Assembly (NCBI GenBank): GCA_900079695.1
Contig: LT599022.1
Coordinates: forward strand, 2,131,245-2,195,244
Reading direction: 5' to 3'
Length of the DNA: 64,000 nt
From: an uncultured Alphaproteobacteria bacterium
Lineage (GTDB): Bacteria > Pseudomonadota > Alphaproteobacteria > Rhodospirillales > Rhodospirillaceae
Shown here: in pieces, positions 18,004 to 29,073 of the stretch
How the letters are laid out: each line of letters starts with the position of its first letter
How positions within the stretch are numbered: the stretch's first letter is position 1
Program-made: the position numbers and the translations under genes
Notes under the pieces: model-generated
Seen by the model: only the letters and a program-made list of their open reading frames with translations
The model's database searches: none
Told to the model about the DNA's origin: nothing

Positions 18004-18023
18004 TTACGAGCATATGTTCATAA
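18004..18023. promoter_or_regulatory. palindromic operator copy 2 of DUF134 operon
   Basis: TTACGAGCATATGTTCATAA. Its reverse complement matches copy 1 at 16 of 20 positions (TTATGAAC-n3-TGCTC-n-TAA). The two copies are in opposite orientation with 47 bases between starts. Confidence 0.6.
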
Positions 18024-18069
18024 CTGGAGCGACGAGGAAGCACCGAAGCGAGCGCTCCGAGGCGCGGCG

Positions 18070-18297
18070 TCAGACGAGAAGATTGAGGTAGGTGCCGCGC
18101 GGCGCGGTCCGGTCGTAGACCCGGCCGTTGGCGGAGACGAGATTCTCCGGGTCGGCGACGCGGCGGCGCGTGCCGGTCTCGGGCGCGGAGTCGGAGGCGG
18201 CACGGTCGGCGCCCGGCGAAACCCGGCGCACCTGCGGCCGGGGCTGACCGAGGTCCTGCGGGCGGATCGTCGCGGATTTGATGCCGTTGCTCTCCAT
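18070..18297 (-). CDS. small hypothetical protein
   Basis: A 75-residue protein, MESNGIKSATIRPQDLGQP to TYLNLLV, rich in Arg, Pro and Ala and without membrane segments or cysteines. It has no recognised family. The C-terminal half (ENLVSANGRVYD) is hydrophilic. It sits upstream of the DUF134 control region and downstream of the YjfB-like gene on the same strand, and may share transcription with the latter. It could still be a chance reading frame. Confidence 0.45.
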   Translation of the reverse strand: MESNGIKSATIRPQDLGQPRPQVRRVSPGADRAASDSAPETGTRRRVADPENLVSANGRVYDRTAPRGTYLNLLV

Positions 18298-18343
18298 GCG
18301 CGCAATCTAATCGATTTTTATGGAAGCAACAAGCGGAGTCCGG

Positions 18344-18535
18344 TCAGGCGAGAAGATCCACGACCTGCCCGGTGGAGCCCGCGGGCACCGACGGCGCGTC
18401 GGTGGCGGGCGGCGACGCCTGCTCGAGAAGTTGCACCGCACTCTGCCCGAGCTCGGCGGACTGCTTCATCGCCGCGATGCTCAGGGTCTGCTGCAGCATC
18501 GCCTGATTGGCGTAAACTGCGGTCAGCGCGTCCAT
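18344..18535 (-). CDS. YjfB-like putative motility protein
   Basis: A 63-residue protein with MDALTAVYANQAMLQQTLSIAAMKQSAELGQSAVQLLEQA, an amphipathic helical pattern matching the small YjfB family (PF14070), described as putative motility proteins. A GGAGGT-type site is seen before the ATG. No flagellar genes are adjacent. The C-terminal 20 residues are Pro/Ser-rich. Confidence 0.6.
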   Translation of the reverse strand: MDALTAVYANQAMLQQTLSIAAMKQSAELGQSAVQLLEQASPPATDAPSVPAGSTGQVVDLLA

Positions 18536-18574
18536 TCTGGACCTCCTTCGGATGAATCCGTATGGCGCAGTCTA

Positions 18575-21217
<2,643 letters not shown>

Positions 21218-21378
21218 TCGGAAACCCCGGTTTTTGGCGGCTTCGGACCGGATTGCCCGGTCCGCGCCGATTGAAGACACCCCCACCGTCGCCGCAGGCA
21301 GGCCCGCGCGCGCGGCAAAAGATGTAGAGCCCGGGCGCTCCCCTGTCAATCGAAGCGCCGCGGCGCCACGCGCACCGC

Positions 21379-21407
21379 TTGAACGGACCCACCCAATAAT
21401 CTAGAAT
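21379..21407 (+). promoter_or_regulatory. sigma-70-like promoter before 21472 gene
   Basis: TTGAAC, 17-base spacer, TAGAAT (5/6 to the -10 consensus). It lies 65 bases before the start codon, in the secA-divergent region. Confidence 0.5.
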
Positions 21408-21471
21408 TGAGCGTTGTCGTCAGAACGACGCCGACATGACGTTTGGCGCTTGCCCCCAGAAGGAGGAAGCC

Positions 21472-22365
21472 ATGTCCGACATATCCTCGACGCTGCGGAC
21501 CCAGGAAGTCTCGGAGCGCATCCATGCGCAGTATGCCCGCGCCCAGGGCATCGCCGTGCAGGCGCCGCAGGCGGTATTTCCCGAGGACCGGGTGGAGCTG
21601 TCGTCGACGGCGCAGCGGGTGGTGGAAGGCGGCGCAACCGGCGACCGGTCCAGCTTCCGCCAGGACGTTCTCGCGGAAGGCGACGGCGCCCTCTCCCGCA
21701 TGACCGCGCGGCTCAACCGGCTGATGTCGGTCTACGGCGTCACCAGTTCGCAGGAAACCATCAGCGGCCACCGCGTCGTCGACGTGCTGCAGAACGAGCT
21801 GAAGCGTCTGGTCGGCACCGTCGAACCGCCGGCCATCGACAATCAGGTCAAGCAGGAACTCAACTTCATCGTCCGGCAGATGGAAATCCGCCAGGACTTC
21901 TTCGACGGCCTCGACGACAGCGGCACCGCCGCCTCGATGACGATCGAGATCGGCGACGCCAGCCTGGAATGGGGCCCGGCGGGCCAGTCGGGAGCGCTGC
22001 TGGCGCCGCCCGCCACCCCGGGTACCGATGCCGCCGGCAACGCCGTCGACCTGTCCCAGGTCGGCGACGGCGTCTACCACGTGTCGGCATCCTCCTCCGG
22101 CGGCGGCGCGTCGGCCTTCGACCGCAACGCCGGGCGGCTGGCCGCCGACGCCGCCCCCGCACGGGCGCGCCCCGACCTCAACCAGGACGGCGCCCGCAAC
22201 GAAGCGGACGCCGCCGTCGGCGTGGTGATCGTCCACGACGACCAGAGCCGTCAGGCCGCCACCGGGATCGCCCAGTTCGTCGCCGATCTCGCGGTGCCGA
22301 TCGCGGTGCGCGGCGCCGAGGCGACGCCGTCGCGGCCGCAGGCGTTCGAGGACCGGGACGTCTGA
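21472..22365 (+). CDS. hypothetical protein
   Basis: A 297-residue protein with a strong AGGAGGA site before ATG 21472. The N-terminal half is predicted helical (TAQRVVEGG, ARLNRLMSVYG, QVKQELNFIVRQMEIRQDFFDGL); the middle (about 160-225) is Gly/Ala/Asp-rich; the DLNQDGARNEADAAVG stretch (about 227-242) resembles a dockerin/EF-hand-like DxNxDG calcium loop. No signal peptide or membrane segment. Family not recognised. The calcium-loop likeness is by eye only. Confidence 0.7.
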   Translation: MSDISSTLRTQEVSERIHAQYARAQGIAVQAPQAVFPEDRVELSSTAQRVVEGGATGDRSSFRQDVLAEGDGALSRMTARLNRLMSVYGVTSSQETISGHRVVDVLQNELKRLVGTVEPPAIDNQVKQELNFIVRQMEIRQDFFDGLDDSGTAASMTIEIGDASLEWGPAGQSGALLAPPATPGTDAAGNAVDLSQVGDGVYHVSASSSGGGASAFDRNAGRLAADAAPARARPDLNQDGARNEADAAVGVVIVHDDQSRQAATGIAQFVADLAVPIAVRGAEATPSRPQAFEDRDV

Positions 22366-22412
22366 CGCCCCGGCCTCGCGTCGAATTTTCCCCGAATCCC
22401 CGCGCCAAGGCC

Positions 22413-22443
22413 TTGTGCGCGGCGAAAAACCGTCGGATATAAT
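22413..22443 (+). promoter_or_regulatory. possible promoter for parvulin-argJ group
   Basis: A perfect TATAAT (22438-22443) sits 70 bases before the parvulin start. The nearest -35 candidate, TTGTGC, is 19 bases upstream, longer than ideal. Confidence 0.4.
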
Positions 22444-22513
22444 CGCGATGCCCGAGCGGCCGCGCGCGACCTCGCGCCCCGGCCGCCTTCCCACCCCTTT
22501 CAGGTTGTCCGTC

Positions 22514-23362
22514 ATGAGCGTCACCTCGCTATTGAAGTCCCAGACCGCCGGTTTGGCGATCGCCGCCGCCCTTTGCCTTGGCCTTGCGCTGCCGCAGCCC
22601 GCGCGCGCCGACGACGACCCGGTGGTCGCGACGGTCAACGGCGAGGCGATCCACCGCTCGGCGCTGGAGCAGATCCGCGCCGCGGTGCCGTATCTCAAGG
22701 ACGTGCCGCTCGAACACGTCTACGACGCGCTGCTCGACAACGTCGTCGACCTCACCCTGGTCGCCGCCGAGGCGAAGAAGCAGGGCCTCGCCAAGGACCC
22801 GGTGGTGGAGCGCAACATGAAGGCCGCCGAGCGGCAGATCCTCCGCTCCGTCTACCTCACCCGCGAGATCGACAAGAAGCTCACCGACGCCCAGATCAAA
22901 ACCGTCTACGACGAGTGGGTGAAGGCCAACCCGCCGGAAGAGGAAGTCCACGCCCGCCATATCCTCCTCGCCACCGAGAAGGAGGCGAAGGCGGTGATCG
23001 ACCAGCTCGGCAAGGGCGCCGACTTCGCCGCCGTGGCGAAGGAGAAGTCCACCGGCCCGTCCGCCGGTTCGGGCGGCGACCTCGGCTACTTCAAGGCCAC
23101 CGACATGGTGAAGCCGTTCGCCGACGCGGCGTTCGCGATGAAGCCGGGCGAGGTGAGCAAGGAGCCGGTGAAGACCCAGTTCGGCTGGCACGTGATCAAG
23201 GTCGAGGACCGCCGTACCGCGCCGGTGCCGACGCTCGAGGAGATCAAGCCGCAGCTGCGCGAACAGGCCGCGGGCGAAATCGCCATGGAGATCGTCAAGG
23301 GCCTGCGCGAGCATGCCGAGGTCAAGAAGTTCGACCTCGAAGGCAAGCCGGTCAAACCCTGA
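22514..23362 (+). CDS. periplasmic parvulin-type peptidyl-prolyl isomerase
   Basis: A 282-residue exported foldase. A signal peptide covers about residues 1-31 (AIAAALCLGLALPQPARA before DDDP). A SurA-like N-terminal helical part is followed by a PpiC domain: EVHARHILL, GADFAAVAKEKS, GSGGDLGYF, PFADAAFAM and TQFGWHVIKV are the canonical parvulin landmarks. It resembles PrsA/Plp-type isomerases common in Rhodospirillales. argJ starts 28 bases downstream. Confidence 0.93.
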   Translation: MSVTSLLKSQTAGLAIAAALCLGLALPQPARADDDPVVATVNGEAIHRSALEQIRAAVPYLKDVPLEHVYDALLDNVVDLTLVAAEAKKQGLAKDPVVERNMKAAERQILRSVYLTREIDKKLTDAQIKTVYDEWVKANPPEEEVHARHILLATEKEAKAVIDQLGKGADFAAVAKEKSTGPSAGSGGDLGYFKATDMVKPFADAAFAMKPGEVSKEPVKTQFGWHVIKVEDRRTAPVPTLEEIKPQLREQAAGEIAMEIVKGLREHAEVKKFDLEGKPVKP

Positions 23363-23390
23363 TCCCGAATCTCCGCCCGAGGACACCCCG

Positions 23391-24623
23391 ATGAGCACCA
23401 AAGTCTCTCCGCTCGCTCCCGCCGCCTTTCCCGCCCTCGTTCCGGTCGCGGGCGTGCGTTTCGCCGCCGCCAGCACCGGCCTGCGCTACTCCGGCCGCCC
23501 CGATCTGATGGTCGCCGAAGTTCCCGCGGGCTCGCCGGTGGCGGGCGTGTTCACCCGCTCCAAGACCCGTTCGGCGCCGGTCGACTGGTGCCGCGAGGCG
23601 CTGAAGGGCGGCTCGGCGCGGGTGATCGTGGTCAACTCGGGCAACGCCAACGCCTTCACCGGCAAGGCCGGCGTCGCCGCGGTCGAAGCGACCGCGGCGG
23701 GCGCGGCCGAAACCTTCGGCTGCGGCGAGAACGAAGTGTTCATCGCCTCCACCGGCACCATCGGCGTGCCGCTCGACGCGTCGAAAATCGTCGCCAAGCT
23801 CCCCGAGGCCAAGGCGGCGCTCTCCGCCGAGGCGTGGGAGGCGGCGGCGCGCGCGATCATGACCACCGACACCTTCCCCAAGGCCGCGTCGGTCGTCACC
23901 GAGATCGGCGGCGTGCCGGTGACGATCGCCGGGTTCGGCAAGGGCTCGGGAATGATCCAGCCGGACATGGCGACGACCCTCAACTTCGTCTTCACCGACG
24001 CCGACCTGCCCGCCCCGGTGCTGCAGGAGTTGCTGAAGGCGGGAGCCGACAAGTCCTACAACTGCATCACCGTCGATTCCGACACCTCCACCTCCGACAC
24101 CCTGCTGCTGGTCGCGACCCGCAAGGCCGGAAACGCGCCGGTGGCGAAGGCGTCCGACCCGGCGCTGCGGAAGTTCCGCAAGGCCCTCGACGGCCTGCTG
24201 ATCGACCTTGCGCAGCAGATCGTCAAGGACGGCGAGGGCGCGAGCAAGTTCGTCACCATCGCCGTGAGCGGCGCGGCCTCGGCCGCGGCGGCGCGCCGGA
24301 TCGGCCTCGCGATCGCCAATTCGCCGCTGGTGAAGACCGCGATCGCGGGCGAGGACGCCAACTGGGGCCGCATCATCGCCGCGGTCGGCAAATCGGGCGA
24401 GACGGCGGACCGCGACCGCCTCACCATCGCCATCGGCGGCGTGCCGGTGGCGGCGGAAGGCCAGGCGGTGCCGGGCTACGACGAAACCCCGGTGGCCGCC
24501 CACTTCAAGGGACGATACATCGACATCGCCGTCGACGTCGGCGTCGGACGCGGCAAGGCGACGGTCTGGACCTGCGATCTCACTCATGACTACATCAGCA
24601 TCAACGCCGACTACCGCTCCTGA
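23391..24623 (+). CDS. argJ: bifunctional glutamate N-acetyltransferase / amino-acid acetyltransferase ArgJ
   Basis: Ornithine acetyltransferase of the cyclic arginine pathway: moves acetyl from N-acetylornithine to glutamate, and may also use acetyl-CoA. The 410-residue precursor has the self-cleavage segment SGMIQPDMATTLNF, where Ala-Thr is the expected cut and Thr the nucleophile. It also carries NSGNANAFTG and GEDANWGRI. GAGGA lies 8 bases before the ATG. Its last 38 bases overlap the mutT frame. Confidence 0.96.
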   Translation: MSTKVSPLAPAAFPALVPVAGVRFAAASTGLRYSGRPDLMVAEVPAGSPVAGVFTRSKTRSAPVDWCREALKGGSARVIVVNSGNANAFTGKAGVAAVEATAAGAAETFGCGENEVFIASTGTIGVPLDASKIVAKLPEAKAALSAEAWEAAARAIMTTDTFPKAASVVTEIGGVPVTIAGFGKGSGMIQPDMATTLNFVFTDADLPAPVLQELLKAGADKSYNCITVDSDTSTSDTLLLVATRKAGNAPVAKASDPALRKFRKALDGLLIDLAQQIVKDGEGASKFVTIAVSGAASAAAARRIGLAIANSPLVKTAIAGEDANWGRIIAAVGKSGETADRDRLTIAIGGVPVAAEGQAVPGYDETPVAAHFKGRYIDIAVDVGVGRGKATVWTCDLTHDYISINADYRS

Positions 24624-25074
24624 CGACTGCGGCGGCTGCCGCCTCGCGCCGGGGCCGCGACTGGTCCCGGGGCTGCCGCTCGTGCTGGTGGCCGCGGCGG
24701 TGCTGGCGGACGCGGACAACCGCGTCCTCCTCGCACAGCGGCCCGAGGGCAAGAGCCTCGCCGGACTGTGGGAGTTCCCCGGCGGCAAGGTCGACGCGGG
24801 CGAGCCGCCTGAACTGGCGCTGATCCGCGAACTCGACGAGGAATTGGGGATCGCGGTGAAACCCGCCTGCCTGCTGCCGCTCACCTTCGCCTCGCACGCC
24901 TACGAAAGCTTCCACCTGCTGATGCCGGTGTTCCTGATCCGCACCTGGGACGGCTTTCCGCGCGGGCGCGAGGGCCAGGGGCTCGCCTGGGTCAAGCCCA
25001 ACCGCCTCAAGGATTACCCGATGCCGCCCGCCGACCTGCCGCTGATCGCGCCGATCCAGGACGCGCTCGCCTAA
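24586..25074 (+). CDS. mutT: MutT-like NUDIX hydrolase (8-oxo-dGTP diphosphatase)
   Basis: A 162-residue NUDIX protein. The Nudix box GGKVDAGEPPELALIREL-DEELG is complete, and LWEFPGG precedes it, as in MutT. It likely removes oxidised dGTP. The first 30 residues (including a CGGC pair) are not family-like, and the frame overlaps argJ by 38 bases; a GTG start near residue 33 is possible. The argJ-mutT order is recurrent in alphaproteobacteria. Confidence 0.88.
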   Translation: MTTSASTPTTAPDDCGGCRLAPGPRLVPGLPLVLVAAAVLADADNRVLLAQRPEGKSLAGLWEFPGGKVDAGEPPELALIRELDEELGIAVKPACLLPLTFASHAYESFHLLMPVFLIRTWDGFPRGREGQGLAWVKPNRLKDYPMPPADLPLIAPIQDALA

Positions 25075-25088
25075 AAGGAGGAGTTCCC

Positions 25089-25844
25089 GTGTCTCAGCCC
25101 AGCGCCTGCGTCATTCTCATCGGCAACGAGATCCTCTCCGGCCGGATCAAGGACGAGAACCTCCCCTTCCTCGCCAAGCGCCTGAGCCAGATCGGCATTC
25201 CGGTGCGCGAGGCGGTGGTGATCCCCGACGTCGAAGACCGCATCGTCGCCGCCGTCAACGATGCCCGCGCCCGCTTCACCTACGTCTTCACCACCGGCGG
25301 CATCGGCCCGACTCACGACGACATCACCGCCGCCAGCGTCGCCAAGGCGTTCGGCGTCGCCTGGACCCTCCACCCGGAGGCGAAGCGCATCCTCGAAGCC
25401 TACTACGGCGACACCGTCAACGCCGCGCGCCTGCGGATGGCGATGACGCCCGAAGGCGCGAGCCTGATCCCCAACCCGGTGTCCGCCGCACCGGGCTTCC
25501 GGATGGAGAACGTCCACGTGATGGCCGGGGTGCCGAGCATCATGCGCGCGATGTTCGACGGCATCGCCCACACCCTCTCGGGCGGCGACCCGGTGCTGTC
25601 GCGCGCGATTTCGGCGGACGCCCGCGAGGGCGACCTCGCGCAGCGGCTGGCGGAAATCCAGTCCGAGCACCCGGGCGTCGACCTCGGCAGCTATCCCTTC
25701 GGCCTCGGCGAGCGCATCGGCGTCTGCATCGTCGGCCGCTCCACCGACAGGAACGATCTCGACGCGGCGATGGACAAGGTCGCCGCGATGTTCCGCGCCC
25801 TCGGCCTCGACCCCGAGGAATCCGACCCGGCGGCGACGAATTAG
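25089..25844 (+). CDS. molybdopterin-binding domain protein (CinA N-terminal/MoaB-like)
   Basis: A 251-residue protein of the MPT-binding fold, like the N-terminal half of CinA. ILIGNEILSGRIKDEN at the start, TTGGIGPTHDD (about 72-82) and VMAGVPSIMRAMFD are the family markers. It starts with GTG, preceded by an exceptional AAAAGGAGGAG site. The CinA amidase half is absent. Its end overlaps by four bases the convergent gene at 25841. A role in nucleotide or cofactor metabolism is likely but undefined. Confidence 0.85.
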   Translation: MSQPSACVILIGNEILSGRIKDENLPFLAKRLSQIGIPVREAVVIPDVEDRIVAAVNDARARFTYVFTTGGIGPTHDDITAASVAKAFGVAWTLHPEAKRILEAYYGDTVNAARLRMAMTPEGASLIPNPVSAAPGFRMENVHVMAGVPSIMRAMFDGIAHTLSGGDPVLSRAISADAREGDLAQRLAEIQSEHPGVDLGSYPFGLGERIGVCIVGRSTDRNDLDAAMDKVAAMFRALGLDPEESDPAATN

Positions 25845-26959
25845 AGGGGCTTTTCCGGAGCGCTCCATTTGCGGCAGCAGTACTTCGCCCGTTCGGCGAC
25901 TCCCCGGTTGGGGTCGTGCCGGAGAGATGTAAGAACCGCCCAGTCGCACGCGTCAGGCCCCATGTCGATTGCGTAATCGACAGCCTCCCTCCGCACGAAC
26001 GCGCTCCGATCCGACGCGGCAAGATCCCAGACGCGACGTCTGCTCGGCGAGATGGTCAACGCCCGGGTTTCCCACCGAGGAAGAACCGTCGAAACTCCAT
26101 TGGGTTTATCGACCCACTGCCGAGTGCTCCCGATCATCCACCGCGCCCGCCCCCGGAGGAGCGCCTCGACGGCGGTCGCGCGGACAAGCGGCGCACGCGC
26201 CGCCACGGCAATTTCCTCCAGGTCCGCATCCAGGCAGTCCGATCCCAAGATCCGGGAGAAATTCCGCCTCAGCGGGCCGTACACCGCCTTAAGAAGGAAC
26301 CTTTTCGCTCCTTCGGCAAATCGGGGAATGGACAAGGCCTCCTCGAGCACCCGATCCGGCGCATACCGACGCCCCCACAACGCGGTTCGTTCCAGGAGTA
26401 TGGGAAACAGGGAAGCGAGTTGGGCCTCCGGCAATTCCGCCAATAACGCCATGAACCGACGATCGGCCATTGCTCGAACCTCGGCCACCCAGTCGTTACG
26501 TCGCTCCAGGACGATGGCCGCGATGATCGCCTTTTTGTGCAGGCCGGGCATCACTCGCAACGCATGCTCCCGCACGAACCCGCTATAGTGAAACACGTAA
26601 TAGTACGCCAACGCCGGGCATATCTCGAGATTTCGGAACTCCACGTCGTAGACGGTTTGCCTGGGGACGTATTGCCCGGACATCGAGACAGCGGCGTACT
26701 CCAGCGCCCGCCTCACTTTTTTCTCGACTGGGACGGCCTGTTCGGGAGGCAGAGCACATAGAGCCGTCACATACGTTGCGATTTCCGGTTGAAAACGCCC
26801 GTTCCGAACGGCGTCACCCAAGCGTCCGGCCGCGAGCGCAACCGCCGAGAGTTCGCCATCGGAAGGAGTGGCCATATCCGCCGTTCCGAACCTCGCCGGT
26901 CGCAACAACCTCCCTACCCAAGACCTCACCACCGCCGCCCCCGCAGCTTTCCAAAACAC
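25841..26959 (-). CDS. hypothetical HEAT-repeat-like protein
   Basis: A 372-residue mostly helical protein with repeated Leu/Ala helices and an RxEAVDYA segment near the C-terminus, suggesting an alpha-solenoid (HEAT-like). The C-terminal CDWAVLTSLRHDPNRGVAERAKYCC is rich in Cys. It begins with GTG (26959) behind GAGG; an internal ATG at 26875 is possible. Codon use is clearly less GC-biased than neighbours, suggesting acquisition. Function is unknown. Confidence 0.65.
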   Translation of the reverse strand: MFWKAAGAAVVRSWVGRLLRPARFGTADMATPSDGELSAVALAAGRLGDAVRNGRFQPEIATYVTALCALPPEQAVPVEKKVRRALEYAAVSMSGQYVPRQTVYDVEFRNLEICPALAYYYVFHYSGFVREHALRVMPGLHKKAIIAAIVLERRNDWVAEVRAMADRRFMALLAELPEAQLASLFPILLERTALWGRRYAPDRVLEEALSIPRFAEGAKRFLLKAVYGPLRRNFSRILGSDCLDADLEEIAVAARAPLVRATAVEALLRGRARWMIGSTRQWVDKPNGVSTVLPRWETRALTISPSRRRVWDLAASDRSAFVRREAVDYAIDMGPDACDWAVLTSLRHDPNRGVAERAKYCCRKWSAPEKPL

Positions 26960-26966
26960 ACCCGCC

Positions 26967-27350
26967 TCACAAAATCCGATGTCCCGCCGCCGTCATCAGG
27001 GCTTCAGCTTGTCCGGCGACGGCGGATTTCAGCAGCAGGTGGTCGGTGTCGTAGCTCGACACCACGAACACGCCCAAACCCGCCTCCGACAGCGGGCGCA
27101 CCACCGCGAGCAGGATGCCCGCCTCGTCGAAGGCGAACGGGCCCTCGAACTTCCAGCATCTCCAATCGAGATCGGCCCGCACCCCGGCGGGAATCCGCTC
27201 CGCCGGGCAGGTGATCGAGAGCTCGTCGCCGCTACGGGTGATCGACACCAGGCCGGGGCCGTCGGCCCAGCCGGGGATCGGGGCGTCGGGCGCGAGTCGC
27301 GCGACCCCGTAATCGCCCGCAAGGCGTTTCAAGGCGATCGTCCGCGCCAT
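26967..27350 (-). CDS. ACT domain-containing protein
   Basis: A 127-residue protein of the COG3603-type predicted ACT family. The conserved signature WKFEGPFAFDEAGIL-AVV, followed by SEAGLGVFVVSSYDTDHLLL, covers the second ACT half. It probably binds a small amino-acid ligand. GGGGGAGA lies 7 bases before the ATG. It lies eight bases upstream of the HEAT-like gene and is divergent from the tctC operon; no regulatory link is shown. Confidence 0.85.
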   Translation of the reverse strand: MARTIALKRLAGDYGVARLAPDAPIPGWADGPGLVSITRSGDELSITCPAERIPAGVRADLDWRCWKFEGPFAFDEAGILLAVVRPLSEAGLGVFVVSSYDTDHLLLKSAVAGQAEALMTAAGHRIL

Positions 27351-27404
27351 TCCTGGTTCTCCCCCACAGCGGCCGTGATTTGCCAGGATCGCACCCGCGT
27401 GCGC

Positions 27405-27434
27405 TTGCCACAAGCTTCCCGAACCGATCATAAT
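27405..27434 (+). promoter_or_regulatory. possible promoter of tctCBA-ggt operon
   Basis: TTGCCA, 18-base spacer, CATAAT. It lies about 108 bases before tctC in the 192-base divergent region. Confidence 0.4.
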
Positions 27435-27542
27435 TTCTTCCGACATTCGCGCGAGGCGATTGGCGAAGCCGCCGACAGTGCCCATGTGCGATCGATAAGT
27501 ATCTGCGTGCCAAAAATTATCCGATTTTGGAGGGTGGAACGA

Positions 27543-28532
27543 ATGGACCGCAAATCGCGTGCGTTGGGTAGCGCGTTGGTCGCGGCGGCGGTGGCTCTGA
27601 CCCCGCTCGCCGCGTTCGCCAAGGATTGGAAACCGCAGCGTCCGATCGAGATCGTCGCCCCGGCGGGGCCGGGCGGCGGCTGGGATCTTCTCGCCCGCAC
27701 GATGCAGAAGGCGCTGACCGAGGAAAAACTCGTCGACCGCCCGATCATCGTCTCCAACAAGCCGGGCGGCGGCGGCGCCACCGGCTGGAACTACCTCAAG
27801 GGCAAGGAAGGCCAGGGCGAATACCTCGCCGTCACCTCGCCGCTGCTGATCCAGAACAACGTCCTCGGCAAGAGCGAGCTGACCTACAAGAACTTCACCC
27901 CCCTCGCCGCGCTGATGACCGAATGGGAAGTGGTGGCGGTGAAGGCCGATGCGCCGTGGAAGACCGGCAAGGACTTCTTCGAGGCGCTCAAGAAGGACCC
28001 GGACAGCATGCACATCGGCGTCGGTCCGGCCCTCGGCAACGACGACCACATCCAGTTCCTCACCCTCACCAAGGCCTACGGCGGCGATCCGAAGAAGGTG
28101 AAGTTCGTGGTCTACCCGGCAACCGCGTCGGAGCAGATTCCGGCGCTTCTCGGCGGCCACATCCAGGCGATCACCATCAGCATGGGCGAAACCATGGAGC
28201 AGGTGAAGGCGGGCAAGCTGCGCCTGCTCGGCATCTCCTCGCCCGAGCGGGTCTCCGACCTGCCGGACGTGCCGACCTGGACCGAACAGGGGGTGGACTT
28301 CGTGTTCCCGCACTGGCGCGGCGTGATCGCCGCCCCCGGCCTCTCGGCGGAACAGAAGGCGTTCTGGGACGCCACCATCGCCAAGATGGTCGCTTCGCCG
28401 ACCTGGAAGAACTCGCTCAAGACCCTGCAGTGGTGGTCGTTCTACCAGAACGCCGACCAGCACGCGGCCTTCCTGGCCAAGCAGACCGATCTGATGTCCG
28501 AAACGCTCAAGGACGTCGGCCTGGTGAAGTGA
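27543..28532 (+). CDS. tctC: TTT-family periplasmic substrate-binding protein TctC
   Basis: A 329-residue exported binding protein. A signal peptide (residues 1-25, ending LAAFA) precedes the TctC start KDWKPQRPIEIVAPAGPGGGWDLLAR. The IVSNKPGGGGATGWNYL and GALLGGHIQA-type (PALLGGHIQAITISMG) loops are the family ligand-binding features. It is the first gene of tctC-tctB-tctA-ggt, so ligand delivered to TctBA is probably linked to GGT products; the ligand itself is unknown. Confidence 0.92.
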   Translation: MDRKSRALGSALVAAAVALTPLAAFAKDWKPQRPIEIVAPAGPGGGWDLLARTMQKALTEEKLVDRPIIVSNKPGGGGATGWNYLKGKEGQGEYLAVTSPLLIQNNVLGKSELTYKNFTPLAALMTEWEVVAVKADAPWKTGKDFFEALKKDPDSMHIGVGPALGNDDHIQFLTLTKAYGGDPKKVKFVVYPATASEQIPALLGGHIQAITISMGETMEQVKAGKLRLLGISSPERVSDLPDVPTWTEQGVDFVFPHWRGVIAAPGLSAEQKAFWDATIAKMVASPTWKNSLKTLQWWSFYQNADQHAAFLAKQTDLMSETLKDVGLVK

Positions 28533-28583
28533 CGGCGCGCGGCGCGGGCCTCCCCGCGCCGCAGCTTTCCTGGGGGTAAGCCA

Positions 28584-29057
28584 ATGACCAAGAATCTCAC
28601 GGCCGGTATCTTCGCGGTGGTGCTCGGCACGGCGTACCTGATCGGCGCATTCATGGTGCCGGTCTACGAAGCGGGCGACATGGTCGGCCCGCGCGCGTTT
28701 CCGTTTCTCGTCTCCGCGATCGTGATCGTCTCCGGCGCCGCGCTGATCGCCAAGGACCTGCGCGCCCCCGAGCGCACGCCGTTCGCGTGGGGCTTCGCCG
28801 CCGAGCCGGTGCTGTGGCTCAGGATCCTCGCGATCATGGCGCTCGGCATCGTCTACGGACTGGTGCTCGACTGGCTCGGCTATCCGATCGCCACCTTCCT
28901 GTTCATGACCGGCGTCGGCTCGCTCATCAACGTCGGCAAGCCCGGGCAGAACCTGCTGATCGCGGCGATCTTCGCGCTCGTCACCTTCGTGGTGTTCGCC
29001 ATGGTGCTCAATCTCAGCCTGCCGCGCGGCCTGCTCGGCGACGTGCTGCCCTTCTGA
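28584..29057 (+). CDS. tctB: TTT-family small membrane subunit TctB
   Basis: A 157-residue protein with four predicted membrane helices (about 5-27, 37-57, 76-96, 115-145). The GPRAFPFLVSAIVIVSGAALI stretch is characteristic of TctB. It sits between tctC and tctA. The C-terminal VFAMVLNLSLPRGLLGDVLP is the conserved end. Confidence 0.9.
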   Translation: MTKNLTAGIFAVVLGTAYLIGAFMVPVYEAGDMVGPRAFPFLVSAIVIVSGAALIAKDLRAPERTPFAWGFAAEPVLWLRILAIMALGIVYGLVLDWLGYPIATFLFMTGVGSLINVGKPGQNLLIAAIFALVTFVVFAMVLNLSLPRGLLGDVLPF

Positions 29058-29073
29058 CGCGGAGTCCGGTTCC

